Assembly: GCF_012726175.1 (NCBI RefSeq)
Contig: NZ_JAASAD010000018.1
Span: 1 to 64,000 of the forward strand
DNA from: Micromonospora sp. HNM0581
GTDB taxonomy: Bacteria; Actinomycetota; Actinomycetes; Mycobacteriales; Micromonosporaceae
Length of the DNA: 64,000 bases
Reading direction: 5' to 3'
The translations under genes were made by a program, and so were the position numbers. Of the stretch, positions 51,423 to 59,566 are shown in pieces (position 1 is the stretch's first letter; each line of letters opens with the position of its first letter). Below the pieces are notes generated by a model that had not been told where the DNA came from, made no database searches, and saw nothing but the letters and a program-made list of their open reading frames with translations.

Positions 51423-51956
51423 GTGAGCTTGGATGACGAGGCGCGCCCGGCGGCTCGGCTCACTGTCCTGGCCGGCCCTTCCGGCGCCGGCAGGGAGAGT
51501 GTCGTCGAGCTGGTCCGGGCGCGTTCTCCGTCAGTGTGGACGCCGGTCGCGGTCACCACCCGGCCCCGCCGGGCCAGCGAACTTGACGGCGTCCACCGAC
51601 ACTTCGTCACGCCGGAGGAGTTCGACGGTCGGCTCGCCGCCGGTGAACTGCTGGAGTGGAGTCGGCTCGGTCCCCACCGACGGGGTACGGAGATCACCCC
51701 ACTGCGCCGCCGGCTCGCAGCCGGGCAGCCCGTGTTGCTCGCGCTGGACCTCGACGGGGCGTTGCAGGTCCGGGCCCGATGGCCGAAGGCACGACTCGTC
51801 CTGCTCCATCCGCCCGGTCGCCCACCGGAGCTGCCTGTCGTGGCGGCCTTCGACCTCAGCGTTTCGCATGACCGCATCGAGCGGGTCGTAGATGAACTGG
51901 TAGGATTCATCGGTTCTTCCTTCCTGGCTCCGGCCCGACCGCGACCGCGCGGTTGA
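51423..51956 (+). CDS. gmk: Guanylate kinase-like protein with degenerate P-loop and no lid
   Basis: Position (after mIHF, before rpoZ) and remaining motifs (TTRPRRASELDGVHRHFVTP, EEFDGRLAAGELLEWSRLG) identify the gmk gene. The P-loop reads GPSGAGRESVV: R24 replaces the invariant lysine and E25 the Ser/Thr. The GMP-binding YGT is GPHRRGTE. The lid region with its RR...GRG motif is missing; the chain goes from LVLLHPPGRPPEL straight to VVAAFDLSVSHDR. At 177 residues it is shorter than the usual 190-210. Kinase activity is doubtful. Confidence 0.8.
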   Translation: MSLDDEARPAARLTVLAGPSGAGRESVVELVRARSPSVWTPVAVTTRPRRASELDGVHRHFVTPEEFDGRLAAGELLEWSRLGPHRRGTEITPLRRRLAAGQPVLLALDLDGALQVRARWPKARLVLLHPPGRPPELPVVAAFDLSVSHDRIERVVDELVGFIGSSFLAPARPRPRG

Positions 51957-52009
51957 GTGCCGGCCCCGCGTGTACGCGCGGTCCGTGCGAAAGACGCAGA
52001 GGTTTATCC

Positions 52010-52273
52010 GTGGGATCCATCGCCAACCCCGAAGGCATCACCAACCCGCCGATCGACGAGCTCCTGGAGAAGACGACGTCGAAGTACGCGCTCGTCATCT
52101 TCGCCGCCAAGCGCGCCCGCCAGGTCAACGCCTACTACAGCCAGCTCGGTGAGGGCCTGCTGGAGTACGTCGGCCCGCTCGTCGAGACCACGCCCCAGGA
52201 GAAGCCGCTCTCCATCGCGATGCGCGAGATCAACGCGGGCCTGCTCACCGCTGAGCCGACCGACCAGCCGTAG
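52010..52273 (+). CDS. rpoZ: RNA polymerase omega subunit
   Basis: Omega assists RNA polymerase assembly. The 87-residue protein has the conserved PPIDELLEKTTSKYALVIFA, KRARQVNAYYSQLGEGLLEY and the C-terminal EKPLSIAMREINAGLL. GTG 52010 has AGAGG at 7 bases; an in-frame upstream start would overlap gmk. coaBC follows 14 bases later. Confidence 0.95.
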   Translation: MGSIANPEGITNPPIDELLEKTTSKYALVIFAAKRARQVNAYYSQLGEGLLEYVGPLVETTPQEKPLSIAMREINAGLLTAEPTDQP

Positions 52274-52287
52274 TTCTCCGCGCGTCG

Positions 52288-53499
52288 ATGAGCGCCCGGA
52301 TCATTCTCGGCGTCGGCGGTGGCATCGCCGCCTACAAGGCGTGCGAGTTGCTGCGCCTGTTCACCGAGTCGGGCCATCAGGTGCGGGTGGTGCCGACCGC
52401 TGCCGCGCTACGTTTCGTCGGCGCGCCGACGTGGGCGGCGCTGTCCGGGCAGCCGGTCGCCGAGGATGTCTGGTCCGATGTGCACGAGGTGCCACACGTG
52501 CGCCTCGGCCAGCAGGCCGATCTGGTGGTGGTCGCGCCTGCCACCGCCGATCTGCTGGCCCGGGCCGCCCACGGCCTTGCCGACGACCTACTCGGCAACA
52601 CCCTGCTCACCGCCCGCTGTCCGGTGCTGCTGGCGCCGGCCATGCACACCGAGATGTGGGAGCATCCGGCCACCGTCGCCAACGTCGCGACGCTGCGAGC
52701 CCGAGGTGTCCGGGTCGTCGAGCCGGCCGTGGGGCGACTCACCGGCGCCGACACCGGCAAGGGGCGGCTGCCGGAGCCAGCCGAGATCTTCGCCGTGGCC
52801 CGCCGGGTCCTGGCCCGCGGCGCCGAGGCGTCGGCCGACCTGACCGGCCGTCGGGTGGTGGTCACCGCCGGTGGCACCCGGGAACCACTCGATCCGGTGC
52901 GCTTCCTGGGTAACCGGTCCTCCGGCAAGCAGGGTTACGCGTTCGCCCGGGCCGCCCTCGCCCGTGGCGCCCGGGTAACGCTTGTCGCGGCCAACGTCGC
53001 ACTGCCTGACCCGGCCGGTGCGGATCTGGTCCGCGTCGGCACCACGGAGGAGTTGCGGGCGGCCACGTTGACGGCGGCAGTGGACGCCGACGTGGTGGTG
53101 ATGGCGGCGGCTCCGGCCGATTTCCGGCCGACGACGTACGCGCCTGGCAAAATCAAGAAGTCGGACGACGGCACCGCACCCACGATCGAACTCGTCACCA
53201 ACCCGGACATCGCCGCCGAGTTGGGGCAGCGTCGCCGGCCGGAGCAGGTGCTCGTGGTGTTCGCCGCCGAAACCGACGACGCCGAGGCCAACGGACGGGC
53301 CAAGCTGGCCCGCAAGCGAGCCGACCTCATCGTCATCAACGAGGTCGGTCCGGACAAGGTCTTCGGCGCCGAAACCAACGCGGCCACGGTCATCGGCGTG
53401 GACGGTTCGGTCACCCGGATACCCGAGCGGTCGAAGGAGGATCTCGCCGATGGGGTGTGGGACCTGGTGGTCGCACGGTTGACCGGTGACTCCTCCTGA
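52288..53499 (+). CDS. coaBC: Bifunctional phosphopantothenoylcysteine decarboxylase/synthase
   Basis: CoaBC makes 4'-phosphopantetheine for coenzyme A. The N-terminal CoaC part (about 1-185) is an FMN decarboxylase with IILGVGGGIAAYKACELLRL, APATADLLARAAHGLADDLL and APAMHTEMWEHP, the variant also typical of mycobacteria. The CoaB half has VVVTAGGTREPLDPVRFLGN and KLARKRADLIVINEVG. The 403-residue length is typical. Confidence 0.96.
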   Translation: MSARIILGVGGGIAAYKACELLRLFTESGHQVRVVPTAAALRFVGAPTWAALSGQPVAEDVWSDVHEVPHVRLGQQADLVVVAPATADLLARAAHGLADDLLGNTLLTARCPVLLAPAMHTEMWEHPATVANVATLRARGVRVVEPAVGRLTGADTGKGRLPEPAEIFAVARRVLARGAEASADLTGRRVVVTAGGTREPLDPVRFLGNRSSGKQGYAFARAALARGARVTLVAANVALPDPAGADLVRVGTTEELRAATLTAAVDADVVVMAAAPADFRPTTYAPGKIKKSDDGTAPTIELVTNPDIAAELGQRRRPEQVLVVFAAETDDAEANGRAKLARKRADLIVINEVGPDKVFGAETNAATVIGVDGSVTRIPERSKEDLADGVWDLVVARLTGDSS

Positions 53500-53584
53500 C
53501 GGCTAGGTCCACCGACCGTGAACGCCGTCGTCGACGGTTGGTGACTACACTGCCGCGCAACGACGTCCAAGACTTAGGAGTACC

Positions 53585-54778
53585 GTGACACGCCGCCTCT
53601 TCACGTCCGAATCGGTCACGGAAGGCCACCCGGACAAGATCGCCGACCAGATCAGTGACGGCATCCTCGATGCCCTGTTGACGCAGGATCCACACAGTCG
53701 TGTGGCGGTGGAAACCCTGATCACCACGGGTCAGGTACACGTCGCCGGTGAGGTGACGACCAAGGCGTACGCCGACATCCCGACGATCGTGCGCGAGACG
53801 ATCCTCGGGATCGGGTACGACTCGTCGAAGAAGGGGTTCGACGGGGCGTCCTGTGGGGTCAGTGTCTCGATCGGCTCCCAGTCGCCGGACATCGCGCAGG
53901 GTGTCGACAACGCCTTCGAGCTGCGTACCGGGACGTCGGAGAGCGCGTTGGACGCGCAGGGCGCCGGCGATCAGGGCATGATGTTCGGGTTCGCCTGTTC
54001 GGAAACGCCCGAGCTGATGCCGTTGCCGATCGCGCTCGCACACCGGTTGGCCCGTCGACTCGCCGCCGTACGCAAGGATGGCACGGTTCCCTACCTGCGC
54101 CCGGACGGCAAGACCCAGGTCACCATCGAGTACGACGGCCTGCGCCCGGTGCGGCTGGACACGGTCGTGGTGTCCAGCCAGCACGCGGCGGACATCTCGC
54201 TGGAGTCGCTGCTCACCCCGGACGTACGTGACCACGTCATCGCCCCCGAGCTGGAGAGCCTGGGCCTGGACACCGACGGCTACCGGCTGCTGGTCAACCC
54301 CACCGGCCGGTTCGAGATCGGTGGTCCGATGGGCGACGCCGGCCTGACCGGGCGGAAGATCATCGTGGACACCTACGGCGGCTACGCCCGGCACGGTGGC
54401 GGGGCGTTCTCCGGCAAGGACCCGTCGAAGGTCGACCGGTCGGCGGCGTACGCCATGCGGTGGGTGGCCAAGAACGTGGTGGCCGCTGGTCTCGCGGAGC
54501 GGTGCGAGGTGCAGGTGGCGTACGCGATCGGCAAGGCCCATCCGGTGAGCCTGTTCGTCGAGACGTTCGGCACGGAGACGGTGCCGGTGGCCTCGATCGA
54601 GAAGGCCGTCACGGAGATCTTCGACCTGCGTCCGGCGGCCATCATCCGGGACCTGCACCTGCTGCGGCCGATCTACGCGCAGACCGCCGCGTACGGCCAC
54701 TTCGGCCGTGAACTGCCCGAGCTGACCTGGGAGTCCACCGACCGGGCCGCCGACCTCAAGTCGGCCGCGGGAGCCTGA
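53585..54778 (+). CDS. metK: S-adenosylmethionine synthase
   Basis: MetK makes SAM from methionine and ATP. It also supplies the amino donor for the nearby bioA. The 397-residue protein shows SVTEGHPDKIADQISDGILD, GAGDQGMMFGFACSET, and the P-loop-like GGGAFSGKDPSKVDRSAAYA. GTG follows TAGGAGTACC. A TACACT box at 53546-53551 is a candidate -10. I see no SAM riboswitch in the leader of about 85 bases. Confidence 0.97.
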   Translation: MTRRLFTSESVTEGHPDKIADQISDGILDALLTQDPHSRVAVETLITTGQVHVAGEVTTKAYADIPTIVRETILGIGYDSSKKGFDGASCGVSVSIGSQSPDIAQGVDNAFELRTGTSESALDAQGAGDQGMMFGFACSETPELMPLPIALAHRLARRLAAVRKDGTVPYLRPDGKTQVTIEYDGLRPVRLDTVVVSSQHAADISLESLLTPDVRDHVIAPELESLGLDTDGYRLLVNPTGRFEIGGPMGDAGLTGRKIIVDTYGGYARHGGGAFSGKDPSKVDRSAAYAMRWVAKNVVAAGLAERCEVQVAYAIGKAHPVSLFVETFGTETVPVASIEKAVTEIFDLRPAAIIRDLHLLRPIYAQTAAYGHFGRELPELTWESTDRAADLKSAAGA

Positions 54779-54795
54779 CAACCACCAGGCGCGAC

Positions 54796-54825
54796 GACCG
54801 GCGACCCGCTGACGGGTCGCCGGTC
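54796..54825 (+). terminator. 13-bp stem-loop between metK and priA
   Basis: GACCGGCGACCCG and CGGGTCGCCGGTC pair perfectly with a CTGA loop, 17 bases after the metK stop and 12 bases before the priA GTG. There is no U-tract. It is likely the metK terminator, and it leaves almost no room for a separate priA promoter. Confidence 0.6.
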
Positions 54826-54837
54826 GCCCGTGTCTGC

Positions 54838-56742
54838 GTGGATGTACCCCTGGCTCACCTGGATCGTCCCTTCGACTACCTGGTGCCGCAGGCGTTCTCC
54901 GCCGACGCCGTGCCGGGCGTCCGGGTGAAGGTGCGCTTCGCCGGGCAACTCGTCGACGGCTGGCTGCTGGAGCGGACCGGACGTTCCGACCACCCCCGGC
55001 TCGCCTACCTGGACAAGGTCGTCTCCCCGGTGCCGGTGCTCGCACCGGAGGTGGCCCAACTGGCCCGGGTCGTCGCCGACCGGTACGCCGGCAGTATGGC
55101 CGACGTCCTGCGGTTGGCGGTTCCACCCCGGCACGCCCGGGTGGAGAAGGAGATCACCGCTGGGCTCCGGACGGTCGACCAGCCGATGCCGGAGCCGGAA
55201 GGGTGGCGCGACTATCCGGCCGGGCCGGCGCTGCTTCGGGCCCTCGCCGACGGGCGCGCTCCCCGGGCCGTGTGGTCGGCGCTGCCGGGGGAGGACTGGG
55301 CGGCCCGTTACGCCACTGCCGTGGCCGCCACGGTGACCGCCGGCCGGGGGGCACTCGTGGTGGTGGCCGACGGGCGGGACCTGGACCGGCTCGACGCCGC
55401 ACTGAGCGCACGGCTGGGTGCGGGGCGACACGTCTGCCTGTCGGCGGCTCTCGGCCCGGCGCGGCGTTACCGCGCGTTCCTGGCTGCCCGCCGTGGCGAT
55501 GTCTCCGTGGTGATCGGTACCCGGGCGGCCATGTTCGCGCCGGTCGACCGACTGGGACTCGTAGCCATCTGGGACGACGGTGACGATCTGCACGCCGAGC
55601 CGCGGGCCCCTTACCCTCATGCCCGCGAGGTACTACTCACCCGGGCCCAGCTGGCTGAGGTGGGCGCGCTCGTCGGTGGTTACGCCCGTACCGCCGAGGC
55701 GCAGTTGCTCGTCGAGACCGGGTGGGCCCGCGAGGTGATCGCCGACCGGGCGGTGCTGCGGGAGCGTACCCCGGCGATCGTGCCGACCGGCGACGATCCG
55801 CAGCTGGCCCGTGATCCCGGTGCGGCGACCGCCCGGCTACCCAGCCTGGCCTGGACTGCTGCCCGGGAGGCATTGCGCACGGACGCGCCGGTCCTGGTTC
55901 AGGTGCCCCGACGGGGCTATCTCCCGTCGGTGGCCTGTGCCCAATGCCGTACCCCGGCCCGCTGTCCGCACTGTGCCGGCCCACTCGCGTTGCCGTCGGC
56001 CGGCGGTTCGCCCGCCTGCCGTTGGTGCGCTCGGATCGCGGCGGCCTACGCCTGCCCGCACTGTGGTGGGCGTCGGCTGCGCGCCTCGGTCACCGGTGCC
56101 CGGCGTACCGCCGAGGAACTGGGCCGGGCCTTCCCGGGGGTGCCGGTTCGCACCTCCGGCCGGGAGGAGGTGTTGGTCGACGTTCCCGGCGGTGCCGGCC
56201 TGGTGATCGCGACTCCTGGCGCCGAGCCGGTGGCCGACGGCGGCTACGGAGCGGTGCTGCTGTTGGACACCTGGGCCCTGCTCACCCGCGCCGACCTGCG
56301 GGCGGGGGAGGAGGCGTTGCGCCGCTGGACAGCGGCGGCGGCGCTGGCCAGGCGGGCGTCCGACGGTGGCCGGGTGGTGGTGGTCGCCGACGGCGCGCTC
56401 GCACCGGTGCAGGCGCTGCTGCGGTGGGACGCCGGCTGGTTCGCGGCCCGGGAGCTGGCCGAGCGGCGGGAGCTGGGCTTCCCACCGGCTGTGCGGATGG
56501 CAAGCGTGACGGGCCTGCCTGCCGCGGTCGCCGACCTGTTGGCGCAGGCATGCCTGCCCGACGGGGCCGAGCTGCTCGGTCCGGTCCCGGCCGACGGCGA
56601 ACGGGAGCGGATGTTGGTGCGGGTGTCGAGGGCCCGGGCCGTCGCCTTGGCCGGTGCGCTGCACGCGGCGGCCGGGGTGCGCAGCGCCCGCAAGGCGACT
56701 GAGCCGGTACGCCTCCAGGTCGACCCGCTCGCGCTGTTCTGA
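54838..56742 (+). CDS. priA: Primosomal protein N' (PriA), helicase-deficient actinobacterial type
   Basis: The 634-residue protein has the PriA N-terminal DNA-binding domain (VPLAHLDRPFDYLVPQAF, VRFAGQLVDGWLLERTG) and the zinc region with paired cysteines CAQC (C367, C370), CPHC, CRWC and CPHC. The helicase Walker A (GSGKT) and the DEAH motif are absent, as known for actinobacterial PriA. Upstream, in frame, GSPVARVC matches the usual first strand of the family but no start codon precedes it before metK, so the protein appears to start late at GTG 54838, without a clear Shine-Dalgarno. Confidence 0.85.
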   Translation: MDVPLAHLDRPFDYLVPQAFSADAVPGVRVKVRFAGQLVDGWLLERTGRSDHPRLAYLDKVVSPVPVLAPEVAQLARVVADRYAGSMADVLRLAVPPRHARVEKEITAGLRTVDQPMPEPEGWRDYPAGPALLRALADGRAPRAVWSALPGEDWAARYATAVAATVTAGRGALVVVADGRDLDRLDAALSARLGAGRHVCLSAALGPARRYRAFLAARRGDVSVVIGTRAAMFAPVDRLGLVAIWDDGDDLHAEPRAPYPHAREVLLTRAQLAEVGALVGGYARTAEAQLLVETGWAREVIADRAVLRERTPAIVPTGDDPQLARDPGAATARLPSLAWTAAREALRTDAPVLVQVPRRGYLPSVACAQCRTPARCPHCAGPLALPSAGGSPACRWCARIAAAYACPHCGGRRLRASVTGARRTAEELGRAFPGVPVRTSGREEVLVDVPGGAGLVIATPGAEPVADGGYGAVLLLDTWALLTRADLRAGEEALRRWTAAAALARRASDGGRVVVVADGALAPVQALLRWDAGWFAARELAERRELGFPPAVRMASVTGLPAAVADLLAQACLPDGAELLGPVPADGERERMLVRVSRARAVALAGALHAAAGVRSARKATEPVRLQVDPLALF

Positions 56743-57011
56743 CCGAGATCGTGACGGTGGGTATCGATCGCCGCCCAGATCGATACCAAATGTCATCCGA
56801 TCATGACTCGGTGTGGCGCTTTGTCCGCCGAGAGTCGTGTACCGGAGCCAGACCCACCTCAGGTGGTAGCATCGCCGGTCATGCCGGTGCGTACGGCCAC
56901 TCCAGGTCGAGCTATAGGGTGTCCTAGGGCAGCGCGACGACGGCGGAAGCGCGTCGGCCCGGCGCGGAAAACGATGATCTCAACCGGCCGGTGATCAGGG
57001 GTGGACAAGTC
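56743..57011. other. Intergenic region priA to kinase-like gene, with hairpin
   Basis: 269 bases without a gene. A perfect 10-bp stem (GGTATCGATC at 56760, GATCGATACC at 56778, 8-base loop) lies 17 bases after priA and probably ends its transcript. CTATAGGGT near 56910 is a candidate -10 for the next gene. Confidence 0.5.
56760..56787 (+). terminator. Stem-loop after priA
   Basis: GGTATCGATC and GATCGATACC form a 10-bp stem with an 8-base loop soon after the priA stop. There is no U-tract on the plus strand. Confidence 0.5.
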
Positions 57012-57992
57012 GTGACCGTTCGTCAGTCGATCGTCTTCAACGGTGACCTGGGCAGCGGCAAGAGCACCGTTTCCGTCGAGATCGCCAAGCGGCTCGGCCT
57101 GCGCCGGGTCAGCGTCGGCGACCTCTACCGGCAGATGGCCCAGGACCGGCAGATGACCGCGCTCCAGTTGAATCTGCACGCCGAGTTGGACCAGGCTGTC
57201 GACGGCTACGTCGACCAGCTCCAGCGCGACATCGCCGCCTCCGGTGAGAGTCTGGTCATGGACTCCCGGCTGGCCTGGCACTTCTTCACCGACGCGCTCA
57301 AGGTGCACATGATCACCGAGCCGGGTGAGGCCGCCCGCCGTGTCCTGCTGCGTCCCTCGGGGCCGGCGGAGAGCTACACCTCTCTGGACGAGGCGAAAGT
57401 CAGGCTCCGCGAGCGCAGTGAGAGCGAGCGCGGCCGGTTCCTGGTGCGGTACGGCGTGGACAAGGCCAGGTTGCGCAACTACGACCTGATCTGTGACACC
57501 ACCCGGGCATCCGCCGACGAGGTGATCGAGCGCATCGTCGACGCGTACGAGGGGCGGCTCGCGCCCGATCTGTTGCGCGACGCACCACCGCTGCTGCTGC
57601 TCGACCCGGGGCGGGTCTACCCGACCGAGGACGTCGCCGGATTGCGTGGCCGGTGGGACTCGACGTCCACCGGTGAGGTCGCCGCCGCCAGCGAGACCAG
57701 CCTGGAGCCGCTCGAGATCGGATACACCGGCGAGTACTTCTTCGTGGTCAACGGGCACCGCCGACTCAGCGCCGCGCTGCGCAACGGCTCCCGGCTGGTG
57801 CCGGGACGACTGGTCGCCGAGGTCGAGGAGCCGGTCGTCGGCGGGGTGAGCGCGATCGACTACTTCGCCGCGCAGGCCCGCCCCAGCCTCATCCACGACT
57901 GGGAGGCGGCCCACGACATCCACCTGCCGCTTCCCGAGCACGCCCTGCTCGCTGGCGACGCGGTGCTGGCTGGCGAGAGCCCCGCCGGCTGA
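57012..57992 (+). CDS. P-loop (d)CMP-kinase-like ATPase with ParB/Srx-like C-terminal part
   Basis: The N-terminal 190 residues resemble cytidylate/AMP-type kinases: SIVFNGDLGSGKSTVSVEIA with Walker A G11-T19, VSVGDLYRQMA, MDSRLAWHF and LRNYDLICDTTRAS. The C-terminal part (about 195-326) has LLLLDPGRVYPTEDVAGLRG and FFVVNGHRRLSAALRNGSRL, reminiscent of a ParB/Srx-type NGHRR motif. This fusion has no clear named function. GTG 57012 follows AGGGGTGG; an upstream GTG would add seven residues. Confidence 0.7.
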   Translation: MTVRQSIVFNGDLGSGKSTVSVEIAKRLGLRRVSVGDLYRQMAQDRQMTALQLNLHAELDQAVDGYVDQLQRDIAASGESLVMDSRLAWHFFTDALKVHMITEPGEAARRVLLRPSGPAESYTSLDEAKVRLRERSESERGRFLVRYGVDKARLRNYDLICDTTRASADEVIERIVDAYEGRLAPDLLRDAPPLLLLDPGRVYPTEDVAGLRGRWDSTSTGEVAAASETSLEPLEIGYTGEYFFVVNGHRRLSAALRNGSRLVPGRLVAEVEEPVVGGVSAIDYFAAQARPSLIHDWEAAHDIHLPLPEHALLAGDAVLAGESPAG

Positions 57993-58030
57993 CCCGCCCG
58001 CCGCCGGCCGGCACGGCCACCGGCAGTCCG

Positions 58031-58036
58031 TAGACT
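58031..58036 (+). promoter_or_regulatory. Candidate -10 box of def
   Basis: TAGACT fits TANNNT and lies 38 bases before the def GTG, giving a leader of about 30 bases that contains AAGGAG. Confidence 0.45.
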
Positions 58037-58074
58037 GGTACGCACTGCCGTCCGCCGTGAAGGAGCCGACCCGC

Positions 58075-58635
58075 GTGACCGTCCAGCCCATTCGTCTGTT
58101 CGGGGATCCGGTGTTGCGTACGCCGGCAGATCCGGTGGCCGACTTCGACGTCGAGCTGCGCAAGCTCATCGAGGATCTGACCGACACCATGCGGGAGCAG
58201 GGCGGTGCCGGTCTCGCGGCGCCGCAACTGGGCGTGGGCCTGCGGGTGTTCACCTTCGACGTCGACGACGTGCTCGGTCACCTGGTGAATCCGGTCCTGG
58301 AGTTTCCCGACGAGGAGGAACAGGACGGCCCGGAGGGGTGCCTGTCCATTCCCGGGCTCTACTTCGACACCAAGCGTCGGCAGAACGTGATCGCCAAGGG
58401 CTTCAACGGCCACGGCGACCCGATGCAGATCGTCGGCACCGGGCTGATGGCCCGCTGCGTACAGCACGAGACCGACCACCTCGACGGGGTGCTCTTCCTC
58501 GACCGGCTGGACGCGGCCGGCCGCAAGGAGGCGATGAAGGCGATTCGCCAGGCAGAGTGGTACGACGCCGCTGCCCCGCCCACCGTCAAGCTGAGTCCCC
58601 ACGCCGCCGGCAGCCCCTTCGGTCTGGGGCGGTGA
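58075..58635 (+). CDS. def: Peptide deformylase
   Basis: Def removes the N-formyl group from nascent proteins with a metal ion. All three motifs are present: GGAGLAAPQLGVG, GPEGCLSIPG (metal cysteine) and RCVQHETDHLDGVLF (HExxH). The 186-residue protein starts at GTG 58075 with AAGGAG at 9 bases; GTG 58057 overlaps that Shine-Dalgarno. fmt follows after four bases, pairing addition and removal of the formyl group. Confidence 0.96.
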   Translation: MTVQPIRLFGDPVLRTPADPVADFDVELRKLIEDLTDTMREQGGAGLAAPQLGVGLRVFTFDVDDVLGHLVNPVLEFPDEEEQDGPEGCLSIPGLYFDTKRRQNVIAKGFNGHGDPMQIVGTGLMARCVQHETDHLDGVLFLDRLDAAGRKEAMKAIRQAEWYDAAAPPTVKLSPHAAGSPFGLGR

Positions 58636-58639
58636 CCCG

Positions 58640-59566
58640 GTGCGTGTGATCTTCGCCGGTACGCCGGCTGTCGCCGTACCCGCCCTGGCCGCCGTGGCCG
58701 CCTCGCGGCACGACCTGGTCGCCGTGGTCACCCGCCCGGATGCGCCCGCCGGCCGAGGCCGTGGCCTGGTCCGTTCCCCGGTCGGGGCGTGGGCCGACGA
58801 GCGCGGCATCGAGGTGCTGACCCCGGCGCGTCCGCGTGAGCCGGAGTTCCTGGACCGGCTGCGCGAGTTGGCTGCGGACTGCGTGCCGGTGGTCGCCTAC
58901 GGGGCGTTGGTGCCGCCGGTCGCCTTGGGGATTCCCCGGCACGGCTGGGTGAACCTGCACTTCTCCTTGCTGCCGGCATGGCGAGGTGCCGCACCCGTGC
59001 AGCACGCCGTCCTACACGGTGACGAGTTGACCGGGGCCAGCGTCTTCCAACTGGAGGAGGGGCTGGACACCGGGCCGGTCTACGGCACGCTCACCGACGA
59101 GATCCGGCCCGCAGACACCTCCGGTGACCTGTTGGAGCGGTTGGCGCACAGCGGTGCCGCGCTGCTGGTGGCGGTGCTGGACGCGGTGGAGGACGGCACC
59201 GCCAGGGCGCAACCGCAGCCGGCCGACGGGGTGAGCCTCGCGCCGAAGCTGACCGTCGAGGATGCCCGGGTGCGCTGGGCGGACCCGGCTTTCGCGGTGG
59301 ATCGCCGTATCCGTGCCTGCACCCCCGCCCCCGGACCGTGGACGACGTTCAGAGGTGAGCGGGTGAAGCTCGGACCGGTCACCCCGGCACCCGACGCCCC
59401 GACCATCAAGCCCGGCGAGCTGGTGGTGACCAAGAGCCGGGTGGTTGTCGGCACCGCCACCGTGCCGGTCCGCCTCGGCGAGGTACGGGCGGCGGGTAAG
59501 CGGGCGATGCCGGCAACCGACTGGGCGCGTGGTGTGCGTGTCGGTGCCGGGGAGGAGTTCGCGTGA
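58640..59566 (+). CDS. fmt: Methionyl-tRNA formyltransferase
   Basis: Fmt formylates initiator Met-tRNA. The 308-residue protein shows VIFAGTPAVAVPALAAVA, the catalytic LHFSLLPAWRGAAPVQHAVL, GASVFQLEEGLDTGPVYGTL and the C-terminal domain with RIRACTPAPGPWTTFRGERV. The GTG start is close behind def. rsmB overlaps its stop (GTGA). Confidence 0.96.
   Translation: MRVIFAGTPAVAVPALAAVAASRHDLVAVVTRPDAPAGRGRGLVRSPVGAWADERGIEVLTPARPREPEFLDRLRELAADCVPVVAYGALVPPVALGIPRHGWVNLHFSLLPAWRGAAPVQHAVLHGDELTGASVFQLEEGLDTGPVYGTLTDEIRPADTSGDLLERLAHSGAALLVAVLDAVEDGTARAQPQPADGVSLAPKLTVEDARVRWADPAFAVDRRIRACTPAPGPWTTFRGERVKLGPVTPAPDAPTIKPGELVVTKSRVVVGTATVPVRLGEVRAAGKRAMPATDWARGVRVGAGEEFA

Noticed and set aside
53500..53584. 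SAM riboswitch before metK
   Set aside because: The leader is about 85 bases and lacks the conserved SAM-I or SAM-II helices. Only a TACACT -10-like box is visible.
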